Shown piece after piece: positions 1 to 6,778 of a stretch of 15,709 nt of DNA. How positions within the stretch are numbered: the stretch's first letter is position 1; each line of letters opens with the position of its first letter. The notes beneath the pieces were generated by a model. It had not been told where the DNA came from. It searched no databases and saw nothing but the letters and a program-made list of their open reading frames with translations. The translations under genes and the position numbers were made by a program. The DNA is taken from assembly GCA_003660555.1 (NCBI GenBank), contig QMUK01000024.1:1-15709 (forward strand). Reading direction: 5' to 3'. Source of the stretch: Thermococci archaeon. Its GTDB lineage: Archaea; Hadarchaeota; B88-G9.

Positions 1-435
1 CGAAAAGAGAAAGAAGTATTCCTAAAGCTACTGGAGTTAGCTGAAAAATTAGAAAAGCCCATATCTGTACACTCTAGAGGAGCCGAGGAAGAGGTAATAG
101 AGACACTGGGCTCCTACGATTTGGAAGGATTTCTCCACTGTTTCACCGGAGATCCAAAACTTTCACTAAAAACAGATTTTTATTTCTCGATACCCACCCT
201 AATTCTAAGAAATGGGAAATTAAGAGAACTCGTGAACATACTAGAAACAGAAAGGATATTGCTGGAGACAGACTCACCATATCTATCACCATGGAGGAGA
301 ATAGAAAATTCTCCAGTAAATATAAAACTGGTTCTGGCTGAAGTATCCCAGATAAAGGGATTAGACCCAAATCACCTCAAGAAAAGAATAGAGGAAAATC
401 AATCAAGAATTTTCGGAGACGAATGGTTTAAGTGA
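1..435 (+). CDS. TatD-family metal-dependent hydrolase (3' part)
   Basis: The reading frame is open from base 1, so the true start lies left of the window; 144 residues are visible. Family members are cytoplasmic TIM-barrel hydrolases, several with DNase or deacylase-type activity, using a two-metal centre. Visible signature elements are the strand PISVHSRGA (second histidine region, about residues 20-28), FLHCFTGD (the HCF(S/T)G motif, about 44-51) and LLETDSPYLSP (the ETD(A/S)PYL(A/S)P motif with the metal-binding Asp, about 87-97). The N-terminal HxH motif would be upstream of the window. The C-terminal helix is normal, so the gene looks intact at this end. Its last 8 bases overlap the end of the convergent PAC2 gene. 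Family assignment is secure; the exact substrate cannot be read from sequence. Confidence 0.9.
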   Translation, partial: RKEKEVFLKLLELAEKLEKPISVHSRGAEEEVIETLGSYDLEGFLHCFTGDPKLSLKTDFYFSIPTLILRNGKLRELVNILETERILLETDSPYLSPWRRIENSPVNIKLVLAEVSQIKGLDPNHLKKRIEENQSRIFGDEWFK

Positions 436-1084
436 CCTCAGGAGAAGTCTCTTCACTTTTCATTTCCTCTTCGAATTTCTCTATTTTTAGGTCCTCATTT
501 ATCACTCTTTGTAATGTTTTCAATCCTCGAAGCGCAGATTTGAAGTCTCTAATCGGCTCTCTAGCTAGGCTTAGTATGCATACTCCTCGCATTCCTAGGA
601 CCTTTGCCACCCCCAAAACCAAACCATTCATTCCTGTTATTGAACCCTCGTCTACGATTTTGTACCCTTTTTCTCTCAGTTCCTCGGAGAGTTCTTTTTC
701 CGTAGTAACTATTCCAACTTCCCACTCTTCATTACCACTACCCACGTAAGCTGCTAAGGAGTAAATCTCTTGGACACCGAGCTTCTTCAAGTACGAGACT
801 AGTTCCCAAGTCAGAGAGAATTGTCCCTTTGGAGTCTGGGGTTGTATTTCCGAGGTCGCTAATGCGAAGTCCTTGTACTTATATATCTTCACTGAGACGT
901 TGCCTCCTACACCATCTCGATGGAGGAACACTGGGGGCATCCTATAGGAGTGTATTTCAGCTATTAGCTCACTCCCGAGACCTATTATATGGTCTAATAT
1001 TTGTTTAGCCACTAGACCATATCCAGAAAATCCAGTTATTGCCTTTCTGATTTTCCCCTCTTGGTTAGAGTATTCCACTATCAA
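428..1084 (-). CDS. PAC2 family protein (proteasome assembly chaperone-like)
   Basis: The protein (218 residues from the start chosen here) matches the PAC2 family, whose eukaryotic members chaperone 20S proteasome assembly and whose archaeal members are widespread but poorly characterised. Visible hallmarks are the N-terminal GFSGYGLV (the GFPGIGLV-type loop), the central segment QIYSLAAYVGSGNEE-like loop after a long helix, and ITGMNGLVLG (the TGLNGLLLG-type loop), followed by a long C-terminal helix and a Glu-rich tail. The ATG at 1111 lies inside the upstream gene and has only a weak ribosome site; GGGGAGGT at 1102-1095 places initiation at TTG 1084, which also matches where family members usually begin. 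It is the last gene of the minus-strand operon and converges on TatD. Role in proteasome biology is inference. Confidence 0.82.
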   Translation of the reverse strand: MIVEYSNQEGKIRKAITGFSGYGLVAKQILDHIIGLGSELIAEIHSYRMPPVFLHRDGVGGNVSVKIYKYKDFALATSEIQPQTPKGQFSLTWELVSYLKKLGVQEIYSLAAYVGSGNEEWEVGIVTTEKELSEELREKGYKIVDEGSITGMNGLVLGVAKVLGMRGVCILSLAREPIRDFKSALRGLKTLQRVINEDLKIEKFEEEMKSEETSPEVT

Positions 1085-1092
1085 TTTAGATG

Positions 1093-2604
1093 CTACCTCC
1101 CCTTCTTCCATCTTCTAGTTACCATTATTATTGAGGCTATGGTTACCAGAATTATTACAGCTGCGGCAATCAGCACTGTTTTGGAATGCGATGCTTTACT
1201 CTCTTTGGGAAGGACATTCAGCTCAATACCACCCGTTCTGATTATTTCCTCACCTATCTTTATGAGGGCAGGCTGTAGTAGATATCTCCCGGGCTTATTG
1301 GCCTTGATCCTGTAAGAGTACTTCACCATACCGTTAGGAGGAACACTCATTTTGATCTCTATGGTTGTATTTCCAATAGCCAATTCCCTCGGTATCTTGT
1401 CCATTAACACAACATCCTCTTCTCTTAGTACATTGGAGTATACCTCTATGGTTACGTTTGTTTCATCACCTTCAATCAGTACAGGAGCTTCTATGGTTTT
1501 CAGGGCGTAAAACTCTCTGACTACCAATGGGGCCCTTTCTCCAGATGCATAAGCAAATATATTCAAGAGAAACTGATAAGCCCCCTCTAATCCTCTTACT
1601 AAAGCTGTGTTGAAGAAGTCAGAGTCGCATACTACTATTACCTCTCCCTTCCCCAGCGAAGAAGAGGCTAAACAAGGAAGACCCCTTTCTTCATTTTGAT
1701 CAGGCATTTCATTCCAATTAGAGTCCAGAAAGCTTTCATCACTGAAATAAGCCAAACCCATAGCATTCCCGCTTAACTTCATCCCTACAGGGTCTATTGC
1801 CCTCACTCCACGGATTCCTCTAGCTATTTCACTCTCTCCTTGCTTGAATATTATTGGTAAATGGGGACTTCCCTTGAGGTTATAGACTTTATCCAGCACG
1901 AGGGAGTCCACGAACTCTATTCCAGTACCTTTCAGTATTTCGTTGGCATCTTCAATAGTCTTGGTCCCCTCTTGAACGTATATTAGCTTTCCACCACCCT
2001 CAACGAACTCCCTTATTGCACTCACTTCTTCTCTCGAGAACTTAGTTCTCGGGCCCATTAGGACTAGAACATCATATCCTCTTAGAACATCCCTTGTTAT
2101 GTGAGGAACTTCTCCCAATCCATATCTAAGTTTGTATTCGTATGCTTGCATCCTTCTGCTCTTTATTTTTATGGTCCAATTTCCTCTTTCGAATTCGTGG
2201 AAATGTAGACCATTTCCCCAAGGATCAGTGAGTATTTCCTTTCTCGGTGACTCGACAGCTAACACAAACGGATACTTTTCCGTTGAGTTGCTCTCCAAGA
2301 TGAAGACTAGACACTCGCCACTTTCTGGAACCTCCACTTGGAACTCAGTCTCCCCTCCTGCCCCTAGAACACCCTCTACTACACCTAGTTCCCTCTTCAC
2401 GTCTACTTCCAATAGATCAACTTTCAATCCGAGAAAATTGAAAATGTCGTTCATTTCTGGAGTTGATTTAGGGCTGTAGCTCTCAGAATGAGTTAAATCA
2501 AATAGTATCCTTTTTGTTGATTTGCTCTCACTACCTTCAGTGAGTGGGTAGTTCGAGATTACTAAGAGAGAGATAATGAACAGCGACAGAGCACCATTCC
2601 TCAT
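1093..2604 (-). CDS. Secreted, C-terminally anchored protein with a GATase-1-like fold (DUF4350/GldG-like)
   Basis: This 503-residue protein has an N-terminal signal peptide (about 1-24), a large extracellular part, one membrane helix (about 476-496) and a basic cytoplasmic tail (RRWKKGR). The start of a GATase-like domain is seen at 32-66 (RILFDLTHSESYSP), then a beta-rich segment (about 85-160, resembling pre-peptidase-type beta sandwiches), and the GATase fold resumes at 170-355 (YDVLVLMGP, EFVEGGGKLIYV, GKGEVIVVCDSDFF). A second beta sandwich (about 365-470) precedes the membrane helix. I see no catalytic Cys-His-Glu triad, so a binding or scaffold role is more likely than amidotransfer. 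The ATG is preceded by GGAGGGG and lies 5 bases after the upstream stop, so translation is probably coupled. The 3' end overlaps the upstream in-frame codons of the PAC2 gene. Specific function is unknown. Confidence 0.72.
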   Translation of the reverse strand: MRNGALSLFIISLLVISNYPLTEGSESKSTKRILFDLTHSESYSPKSTPEMNDIFNFLGLKVDLLEVDVKRELGVVEGVLGAGGETEFQVEVPESGECLVFILESNSTEKYPFVLAVESPRKEILTDPWGNGLHFHEFERGNWTIKIKSRRMQAYEYKLRYGLGEVPHITRDVLRGYDVLVLMGPRTKFSREEVSAIREFVEGGGKLIYVQEGTKTIEDANEILKGTGIEFVDSLVLDKVYNLKGSPHLPIIFKQGESEIARGIRGVRAIDPVGMKLSGNAMGLAYFSDESFLDSNWNEMPDQNEERGLPCLASSSLGKGEVIVVCDSDFFNTALVRGLEGAYQFLLNIFAYASGERAPLVVREFYALKTIEAPVLIEGDETNVTIEVYSNVLREEDVVLMDKIPRELAIGNTTIEIKMSVPPNGMVKYSYRIKANKPGRYLLQPALIKIGEEIIRTGGIELNVLPKESKASHSKTVLIAAAVIILVTIASIIMVTRRWKKGR

Positions 2605-2609
2605 TTGGT

Positions 2610-3077
2610 CTACCCCTCCTTTTTTAGTTTCAATATCTCATACAGGAAGACTGCTACTGCCCCTATTGATCCAAGATCTCTTTCAATTAAATAGACCACT
2701 TCTCCCAGCTCTTGATCTCTAGAGGAGACTCCTGGTGGAGATCCACTTACAACGAACATCACATCCCCCTCTTCCAATTGAGAGACTACCTCTTCATAGT
2801 CTAGTTTTCTCCTCCCCCCTCTTTCCGGTAGCTCACCTATGTATACTTTCCTAGGGTTCAGAACCTCTATTGCCTCCTCTAGGTCTCGAGTGACTAGAAG
2901 GGACTTTTCACTCTCGAAGGCAATTCTACTAGCAATTGGAACTCCGACTTGGGCTGCAGTTCCACTCGGCTTAGATATTACGAGTAGGTCGCATCCCAGC
3001 GAAAAAGATAATTTGGCTATTTCTTCTACTTTCCTACCGGAATGGACGTTGTGTAAACACACTATCAGCTTACCCAA
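2610..3077 (-). CDS. SPOUT-like archaeal conserved protein (COG4080/DUF2122 type)
   Basis: The 155-residue protein resembles a conserved archaeal family variously named 'SpoU rRNA methylase family enzyme' or 'RecB-family nuclease (DUF2122)'. Visible features are LIVCLHNVHSGRKVEEIAKL at the N terminus, the conserved segment KPSGTAAQVGVPIASR (36-51), and a C-terminal part that reads like a trefoil-knot methyltransferase: FVVSGSPPGVSS (108-119), then LGSIGAVAVFLYEIL (135-149), comparable to the SLNxAxAxxIxLYE helix of SpoU enzymes. No nuclease motif is seen. The start is TTG 3077, which follows an AGGAGGTG site located in the last codons of the methyltransferase gene; stop and start are separated by one base. 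RNA methylation is a fold-based inference; no substrate can be stated. Confidence 0.65.
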   Translation of the reverse strand: MGKLIVCLHNVHSGRKVEEIAKLSFSLGCDLLVISKPSGTAAQVGVPIASRIAFESEKSLLVTRDLEEAIEVLNPRKVYIGELPERGGRRKLDYEEVVSQLEEGDVMFVVSGSPPGVSSRDQELGEVVYLIERDLGSIGAVAVFLYEILKLKKEG

Positions 3078-3078
3078 T

Positions 3079-4044
3079 TTAGAGACACCTCCTTAGGTAA
3101 AGAGCAATTGCCTTAGCTAGCGGAGGGGGAACGGCCTCCCCTATTTGCTCGTATTGGTTATCTCTACTACCCAAGAACACGTGTTCATCCGGGAATCCCA
3201 TCAATCTAGCCTGTTCTCTGACAGTTATCAACCTATCCTCGAACGGGTGTATGAATCTGGAGTTCCCTTTCACGGTGGGTGCTGGTTTAAAGGGATGGAG
3301 CCTGGTCCAAGAAGTGTATGTCTTCCCACTAGATCCTCTGAATCTAACTAAGGATTGTCCCCATCTCAATTTATGGATTCTCTTTCTACGTTTCTTTGAC
3401 ACCGGAGTATATTCGTGGTTAGGGATGTCTTGATATTCTCCAGGTTCTGGCAGGTCTTTGATAGCGTCCCAGACGGTAATCTGCTTCGAAGGCTCTAGTT
3501 GAATTTTCACATTAGATATGAATATTCTTCTCCTTCTCGAAGGACATCCGTGTTTAGAGGCTTCTAGTAAATTGAAATGTATGTTAAATCCGACTCTCTC
3601 GAATTCGTACTCCAAAGCACTTCTGAGATCTCCATCGGTTATTGCCGGAACATTCTCCATAACGAAAACTTTCGGATTCAGGTCACCAGTTATTCTAATG
3701 AATTCTAAGACCAACCTTCCTCTTTCGTCTTTGTATAGTCTGTCTAGAGGATCCTTCATTCTGTCCACGCTCACTTCGCTGAAAGCTTCACATGGTGGTC
3801 CGCCTATAACTACAAGCTCTTCGCCGAAATCCTTAATCACACCTCTTATCTCTTTAGAGTGAATTTTCTTCACGTCTTTATTAAATAAAAAGACGTCAGG
3901 AAAGTTTTCAGAATACGTCCTAATAGCAGGAGGTGAGTTTTCAACAGCGCAGACTACCTTTATTCCTCCTTGGATGAATCCCCTCGTGAAGCCACCTCCC
4001 CCAGAGAAGAGATCTATCGCTATCATCGTTGTCGATTTATTCAT
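3079..4044 (-). CDS. C5-cytosine DNA methyltransferase (orphan)
   Basis: A 321-residue enzyme expected to transfer a methyl group from S-adenosylmethionine to C5 of cytosine in DNA; M.HhaI-like size. Motif I is DLFSGGGGF (11-19), motif IV GGPPCEAFS (81-89, catalytic Cys85), motif VI MENVP (129-133), motif VIII SRRRRIFI (169-176), a short target-recognition region about 180-260 including RLHPFKPAPTV (motif IX), and motif X QIGEAVPPPLA (300-310). Two usually conserved residues differ: the Gln after the catalytic Cys is Glu86, and the Asn of GN(A/S)V is Glu303. No restriction endonuclease gene is visible, so it appears to be a solitary methylase. It sits in an operon with a glycolytic gene, starting with the ATGA overlap of the phosphoglycerate mutase stop (GGAG upstream). 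A second ATG six codons in is possible. Confidence 0.88.
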   Translation of the reverse strand: MNKSTTMIAIDLFSGGGGFTRGFIQGGIKVVCAVENSPPAIRTYSENFPDVFLFNKDVKKIHSKEIRGVIKDFGEELVVIGGPPCEAFSEVSVDRMKDPLDRLYKDERGRLVLEFIRITGDLNPKVFVMENVPAITDGDLRSALEYEFERVGFNIHFNLLEASKHGCPSRRRRIFISNVKIQLEPSKQITVWDAIKDLPEPGEYQDIPNHEYTPVSKKRRKRIHKLRWGQSLVRFRGSSGKTYTSWTRLHPFKPAPTVKGNSRFIHPFEDRLITVREQARLMGFPDEHVFLGSRDNQYEQIGEAVPPPLAKAIALYLRRCL

Positions 4045-5264
4045 TCCCCAAACTCCTCGCCAATTCCCTCTAGGTTAAACATGATTGGAAGTAAATTTTT
4101 CCCTGATATTCTACCTATGCTCCCCGATGAACAGGAGATTTCATCGAACAACCTTGTTGAGTCCCTCCTAGCTGATTTGGAGTATATTGCTACTGGAACA
4201 GGGTCTCCTGTATGCTTCTTTACCTCTAGTGGAGTGGTGTGATCTGCCGTGACTGCGATAGTGAGCTCCTCAATTCCCTTCTCCTCTAAGATTCTACCCA
4301 AGAGCAAGTCTATCTTTTCAATCATGTTCACCTTTTCAAATACTTTTCCATCGTGGCTAGCCTCGTCTGTCCCTTTCACATTAACCAGAACGAAATCGTA
4401 CTTGTCCAAAGAGGAAATAGTAGCATCTGCCTTGGATAAAACATCGGTGTCCAATCCTCCAGTAGCCCCTTCGACCTCCACTACGTCTAGTCCTAGTAAT
4501 CTGGCTACTCCCTTAACGAGAGACATACCAGCTATGCAAGCTCCATTTACCCCAAATCTCTCCTTGAACTTCTGAACTTCTGGAAGAAAACTAGCTCCTC
4601 TAAGTAGAATGAAATTAGCAGGCGGTAGCCCCTTCCTTATTCTCTCTTTATTCACGGGATGTTCGCTTAAAGTTTCTTTGGCTATATTCAGGAATTCTCT
4701 CAGGATTTCTGCAGTTCTCTCCCCGTCTTCTCCTCTACCTTTGGGGATCAGAGGCTTTACTCCCACTCTCTTCGGATCAGTATCTGTAACTTCGTGACTG
4801 ATCTTCTTCCCCCTCAACACTAGAACACATCTATGAGCAAGAGCCTGTTTAAATTTTATCTTCACTCCACTTATTCTGATTCCATCAAGGCTTTTTGCTA
4901 GGATCTCCCCATCTTCTCTTATCCTGCCAGCTCTTCTATCTACTATAACGCCCTTTTCGTCCAGAGTACAGAAGTTGCATCTAAATGCAATGTCTCCCCT
5001 CTTGAGAGATATGCCAGAACCTAGCGCCTCTAGGACACCTCTCCCAGTATATATCTCGAACGGGTCATATCCAAGTAAAGCAATGTGTGCTGTATCGCTT
5101 CCCGGAGTTACTCCAGGAGATATTGGATCAATTATTCCATTTTCCCCAAGTTTGGAGATCAGGCACATGTTCCTGTTTCTGGAATACTGGAGAGGAGTTC
5201 TGTCTCCTAGTATACTGACTCTTCTGTCACTCATTCCATCCCCGACCAATACAACTATCGACAA
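4041..5264 (-). CDS. apgM: 2,3-bisphosphoglycerate-independent phosphoglycerate mutase, archaeal type
   Basis: This enzyme interconverts 3- and 2-phosphoglycerate in glycolysis/gluconeogenesis and belongs to the alkaline phosphatase superfamily with two metal ions. Counting from the start used here (407 residues, usual for archaeal ApgM), metal Asp9 lies in VGDGMSD, the nucleophile Ser56 in TPGSDTAHIALLGYDP, followed by YTGRGVLEALG, KGTDEASHDG (297-306), TADHTTP (339-345) and HTGDPVP (351-357). The frame remains open upstream to an ATG at 5351, but the added 29 residues have no family counterpart and would begin inside the oppositely oriented gene; TTG 5264, preceded by GGTGG, places the first beta strand (SIVVLVGDG) at the normal distance. 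It is the first gene of the five-gene minus-strand operon, and its stop overlaps the methyltransferase ATG. Confidence 0.92.
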   Translation of the reverse strand: MSIVVLVGDGMSDRRVSILGDRTPLQYSRNRNMCLISKLGENGIIDPISPGVTPGSDTAHIALLGYDPFEIYTGRGVLEALGSGISLKRGDIAFRCNFCTLDEKGVIVDRRAGRIREDGEILAKSLDGIRISGVKIKFKQALAHRCVLVLRGKKISHEVTDTDPKRVGVKPLIPKGRGEDGERTAEILREFLNIAKETLSEHPVNKERIRKGLPPANFILLRGASFLPEVQKFKERFGVNGACIAGMSLVKGVARLLGLDVVEVEGATGGLDTDVLSKADATISSLDKYDFVLVNVKGTDEASHDGKVFEKVNMIEKIDLLLGRILEEKGIEELTIAVTADHTTPLEVKKHTGDPVPVAIYSKSARRDSTRLFDEISCSSGSIGRISGKNLLPIMFNLEGIGEEFGE

Positions 5265-5340
5265 TTGACCACCAACTTTGACTTCATGGAAAGGGTTTTT
5301 ATCTCCCCTCAATCCCAATCCATTCGAAGGAGGTGTTACC
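5265..5340. promoter_or_regulatory. Divergent promoter between apgM and the CTG-start membrane protein gene
   Basis: The 76 bases between the two proposed starts hold an AT-rich core reading GGGTTTTTATC on the plus strand (5293-5303) and GATAAAAACCC on the minus strand, a TATA-like element usable in either direction. On the plus strand, initiation about 25 bases downstream would fall near 5325, just before the GGAGGTG ribosome site at 5329-5335. The TATA placement is read by eye; the transcription start is inferred. Confidence 0.5.
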
Positions 5341-6264
5341 CTGAGGACCATTCCACTAACTTTAATTTTACTTCTCTCTCTCCCATTAGTTGGGGGCCAA
5401 GGAGAGGAAGTGGGGGAGCTAAGAACAGTAACTAACCATTACTACATAGAGGAAGACGGAACTACAGTCACTTTCGTAAGAGAGGTGAGAGTTCTCCTTC
5501 CGGATCAGGCATCCAAAGAGGATTTTGAAAGGGAATTGGACAAGTTCAAAACTACTAGATCAGAAAGGGAATTGGAATGGAGAAAGGAGGCACTAAGAGA
5601 AATACAGGAGTATTCTAAGAGGACTGGGAGGAAAATGAGTCTGATATCATCGGAAATAGATATGTTCATAAGCGGAGATTACGGTTACTTAGTTTTCAGA
5701 GCAAAAATATCTAATTTTTGCTTAAAGGAGAAGTATAAGTATGTATTCGGAGATCAATTCCAAGGAGGAACGATAGTATCTGGAGTAACTATTAGAGTTA
5801 CCCTGCCACTGAAGGCCAAGGTCATAGAGGTCTCTCCTCCACCCAGTAACGTGAGAGGGAATGAAATAGAATGGCTTGGCCCACAAGTCTTCGGAGAAGA
5901 GGAACCTTACATAGAGTTCGTCGTACCACCAAAAGACCTTAGAGACAGGATAATAGACGTAGAAAATGCGATAAAAATTGTTAAGTCCAAAATAAGAAGA
6001 GGAGAAATAAGCAAGGGACAAATTAACTTAGATAAGTTAAGTGAAGCTGAGGAACACCTTGAAAGGGCTGTGGAATACATGGAGAAGGGGCTAATAGAGA
6101 AGGCAATGGCTGAGGTGAACTTGGCACAGAAGTCATATGAGGAATCTCTCGAGGGGTACAGACACGAGATTTACTACTCCTTGGCTGTGGCAATCGCTTT
6201 GATGTCCCTGCTAATGTTGTTCGTGAGAAAAAGGTTAAAGAAGGTTAAGAGACTTCAGGGATAA
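5341..6264 (+). CDS. Secreted, C-terminally anchored protein with beta domain and helical stalk; probable CTG start
   Basis: I do not recognise a named family; it recalls DUF4897-like archaeal surface proteins. From the start chosen, 307 residues: signal peptide (1-20, hydrophobic run LTLILLLSLPLV, cleavage near VGGQ), a beta-rich domain (about 27-195) interrupted by a charged helical segment (57-95), an amphipathic helical pair (200-272), one membrane helix (278-295) and a basic cytoplasmic tail (RKRLKKVKRLQG). There is no ATG, GTG or TTG near the signal peptide. The only standard start is TTG 5278, which adds 21 polar residues before the signal peptide and lies upstream of the predicted transcription start. 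CTG 5341 sits 5 bases after a perfect GGAGGTG (5329-5335), so CTG initiation is most likely. The layout resembles that of the membrane protein at 9284. The 3' end overlaps the Sec61-beta gene by 10 bases. Confidence 0.7.
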   Translation: MRTIPLTLILLLSLPLVGGQGEEVGELRTVTNHYYIEEDGTTVTFVREVRVLLPDQASKEDFERELDKFKTTRSERELEWRKEALREIQEYSKRTGRKMSLISSEIDMFISGDYGYLVFRAKISNFCLKEKYKYVFGDQFQGGTIVSGVTIRVTLPLKAKVIEVSPPPSNVRGNEIEWLGPQVFGEEEPYIEFVVPPKDLRDRIIDVENAIKIVKSKIRRGEISKGQINLDKLSEAEEHLERAVEYMEKGLIEKAMAEVNLAQKSYEESLEGYRHEIYYSLAVAIALMSLLMLFVRKRLKKVKRLQG

Positions 6265-6422
6265 TACATCCTAAGGAGCTGTATCACAATGGCGATCCCA
6301 ACGCTTATTCCAATTACTATCTCAGGCCTGACTCTCAGACCTTTTGTATCCTCATCGAAGTATCTTATTAGTCCAGCTCCTGTTGGAGGGAGTCTAGTTC
6401 TCTCTTTCTTTCCCTTCGGCAT
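6255..6422 (-). CDS. secG: Preprotein translocase subunit Sec61-beta (SecG)
   Basis: A 55-residue protein with the standard archaeal Sec61-beta layout: a short basic cytoplasmic N terminus (MPKGKKERTRLPPTGAGLIR), the conserved stretch YFDEDTKGLRVRPEIVI, and a single C-terminal membrane helix (about 33-50) ending in RMYYP. It is the small accessory subunit of the SecYE protein-conducting channel in the cytoplasmic membrane. The ATG is preceded by GGTGAGGGG (minus strand, 6436-6428). Its stop lies inside the convergent membrane protein gene, with a 10-base tail-to-tail overlap. Length and motif match the family, so I regard the call as firm although the gene is very short. Two genes for Sec-exported anchored proteins lie nearby. 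Confidence 0.93.
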   Translation of the reverse strand: MPKGKKERTRLPPTGAGLIRYFDEDTKGLRVRPEIVIGISVGIAIVIQLLRMYYP

Positions 6423-6487
6423 TTCTTCCCCTCACCTAGGATTACATTAGATGAATACTTAAGCATTTCCATCTCAGAGGTGGTCCC
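6423..6487. promoter_or_regulatory. Divergent promoter region of secG and the MazG-like gene
   Basis: This 65-base head-to-head spacer contains an AT-rich core ATTACATTAGATGAATACTT (6441-6460) and a palindromic CTTAAG (6458-6463). ATTACATTA could serve as the TATA element for the plus-strand gene, placing initiation near 6470 before the GAGGTGG ribosome site (6477-6483). The minus-strand element is probably the GCTTAAGTAT sequence. Exact start points cannot be fixed by eye. Confidence 0.4.
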
Positions 6488-6778
6488 ATGAGGATTAAAG
6501 AGGCCCAGAGGATGATGAAAGAGTTATATTATGAGAGAGATAAGAGAAGAGGGATAGAAAGAACATTCATGTGGATGGTGGAAGAGGTAGGAGAACTATC
6601 GGAGGCTATAATGTCCGGAGACGAGGAGAAAATATCTGAAGAGTTTGCGGATCTAATAGCATGGATGTTCTCACTAGCTAATGTCCTTCAGGTAGATGTA
6701 GAAGAAGTTTTCTTATCCAAATATGATTGGAAATGTCCTAAGTGCAGAGAAAATCCATGTGTATGTCCAGAAGGATGA
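6488..6778 (+). CDS. MazG-type nucleotide pyrophosphohydrolase with C-terminal zinc motif
   Basis: A 96-residue all-alpha NTP pyrophosphatase of the MazG superfamily, expected to hydrolyse non-canonical or excess nucleoside triphosphates to monophosphate and pyrophosphate with Mg2+. The metal-binding pattern is present: WMVEEVGELSEA (29-40; Glu32, Glu33, Glu36) and EEFADLIAWM (51-60; Glu52 and Asp55). The C terminus carries a four-cysteine motif CPKCRENPCVC (83-93), likely a structural zinc site that is common in small archaeal MazG proteins. The ATG is preceded by GAGGTGG with 4 bases spacing. The gene stands alone: a T-rich stretch and the tubulin operon promoter follow. House-cleaning of the nucleotide pool is family knowledge; the precise substrate is unknown. 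Confidence 0.87.
   Translation: MRIKEAQRMMKELYYERDKRRGIERTFMWMVEEVGELSEAIMSGDEEKISEEFADLIAWMFSLANVLQVDVEEVFLSKYDWKCPKCRENPCVCPEG

Noticed and set aside
121-435. TTG at 121 as the start of a short protein
   Set aside because: The frame is open to base 1 and the sequence upstream matches the TatD family, so this is an internal codon of a truncated gene.
3079-4044. Complete restriction-modification system
   Set aside because: No restriction endonuclease, specificity subunit or Vsr-like nuclease is encoded in the flanking genes; the methylase stands alone here.
5722-6021. 99-residue Tyr/Phe-rich frame on the minus strand
   Set aside because: Antisense to the anchored protein gene; aromatic richness comes from reversed Lys/Glu/Arg codons. 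No ribosome site.
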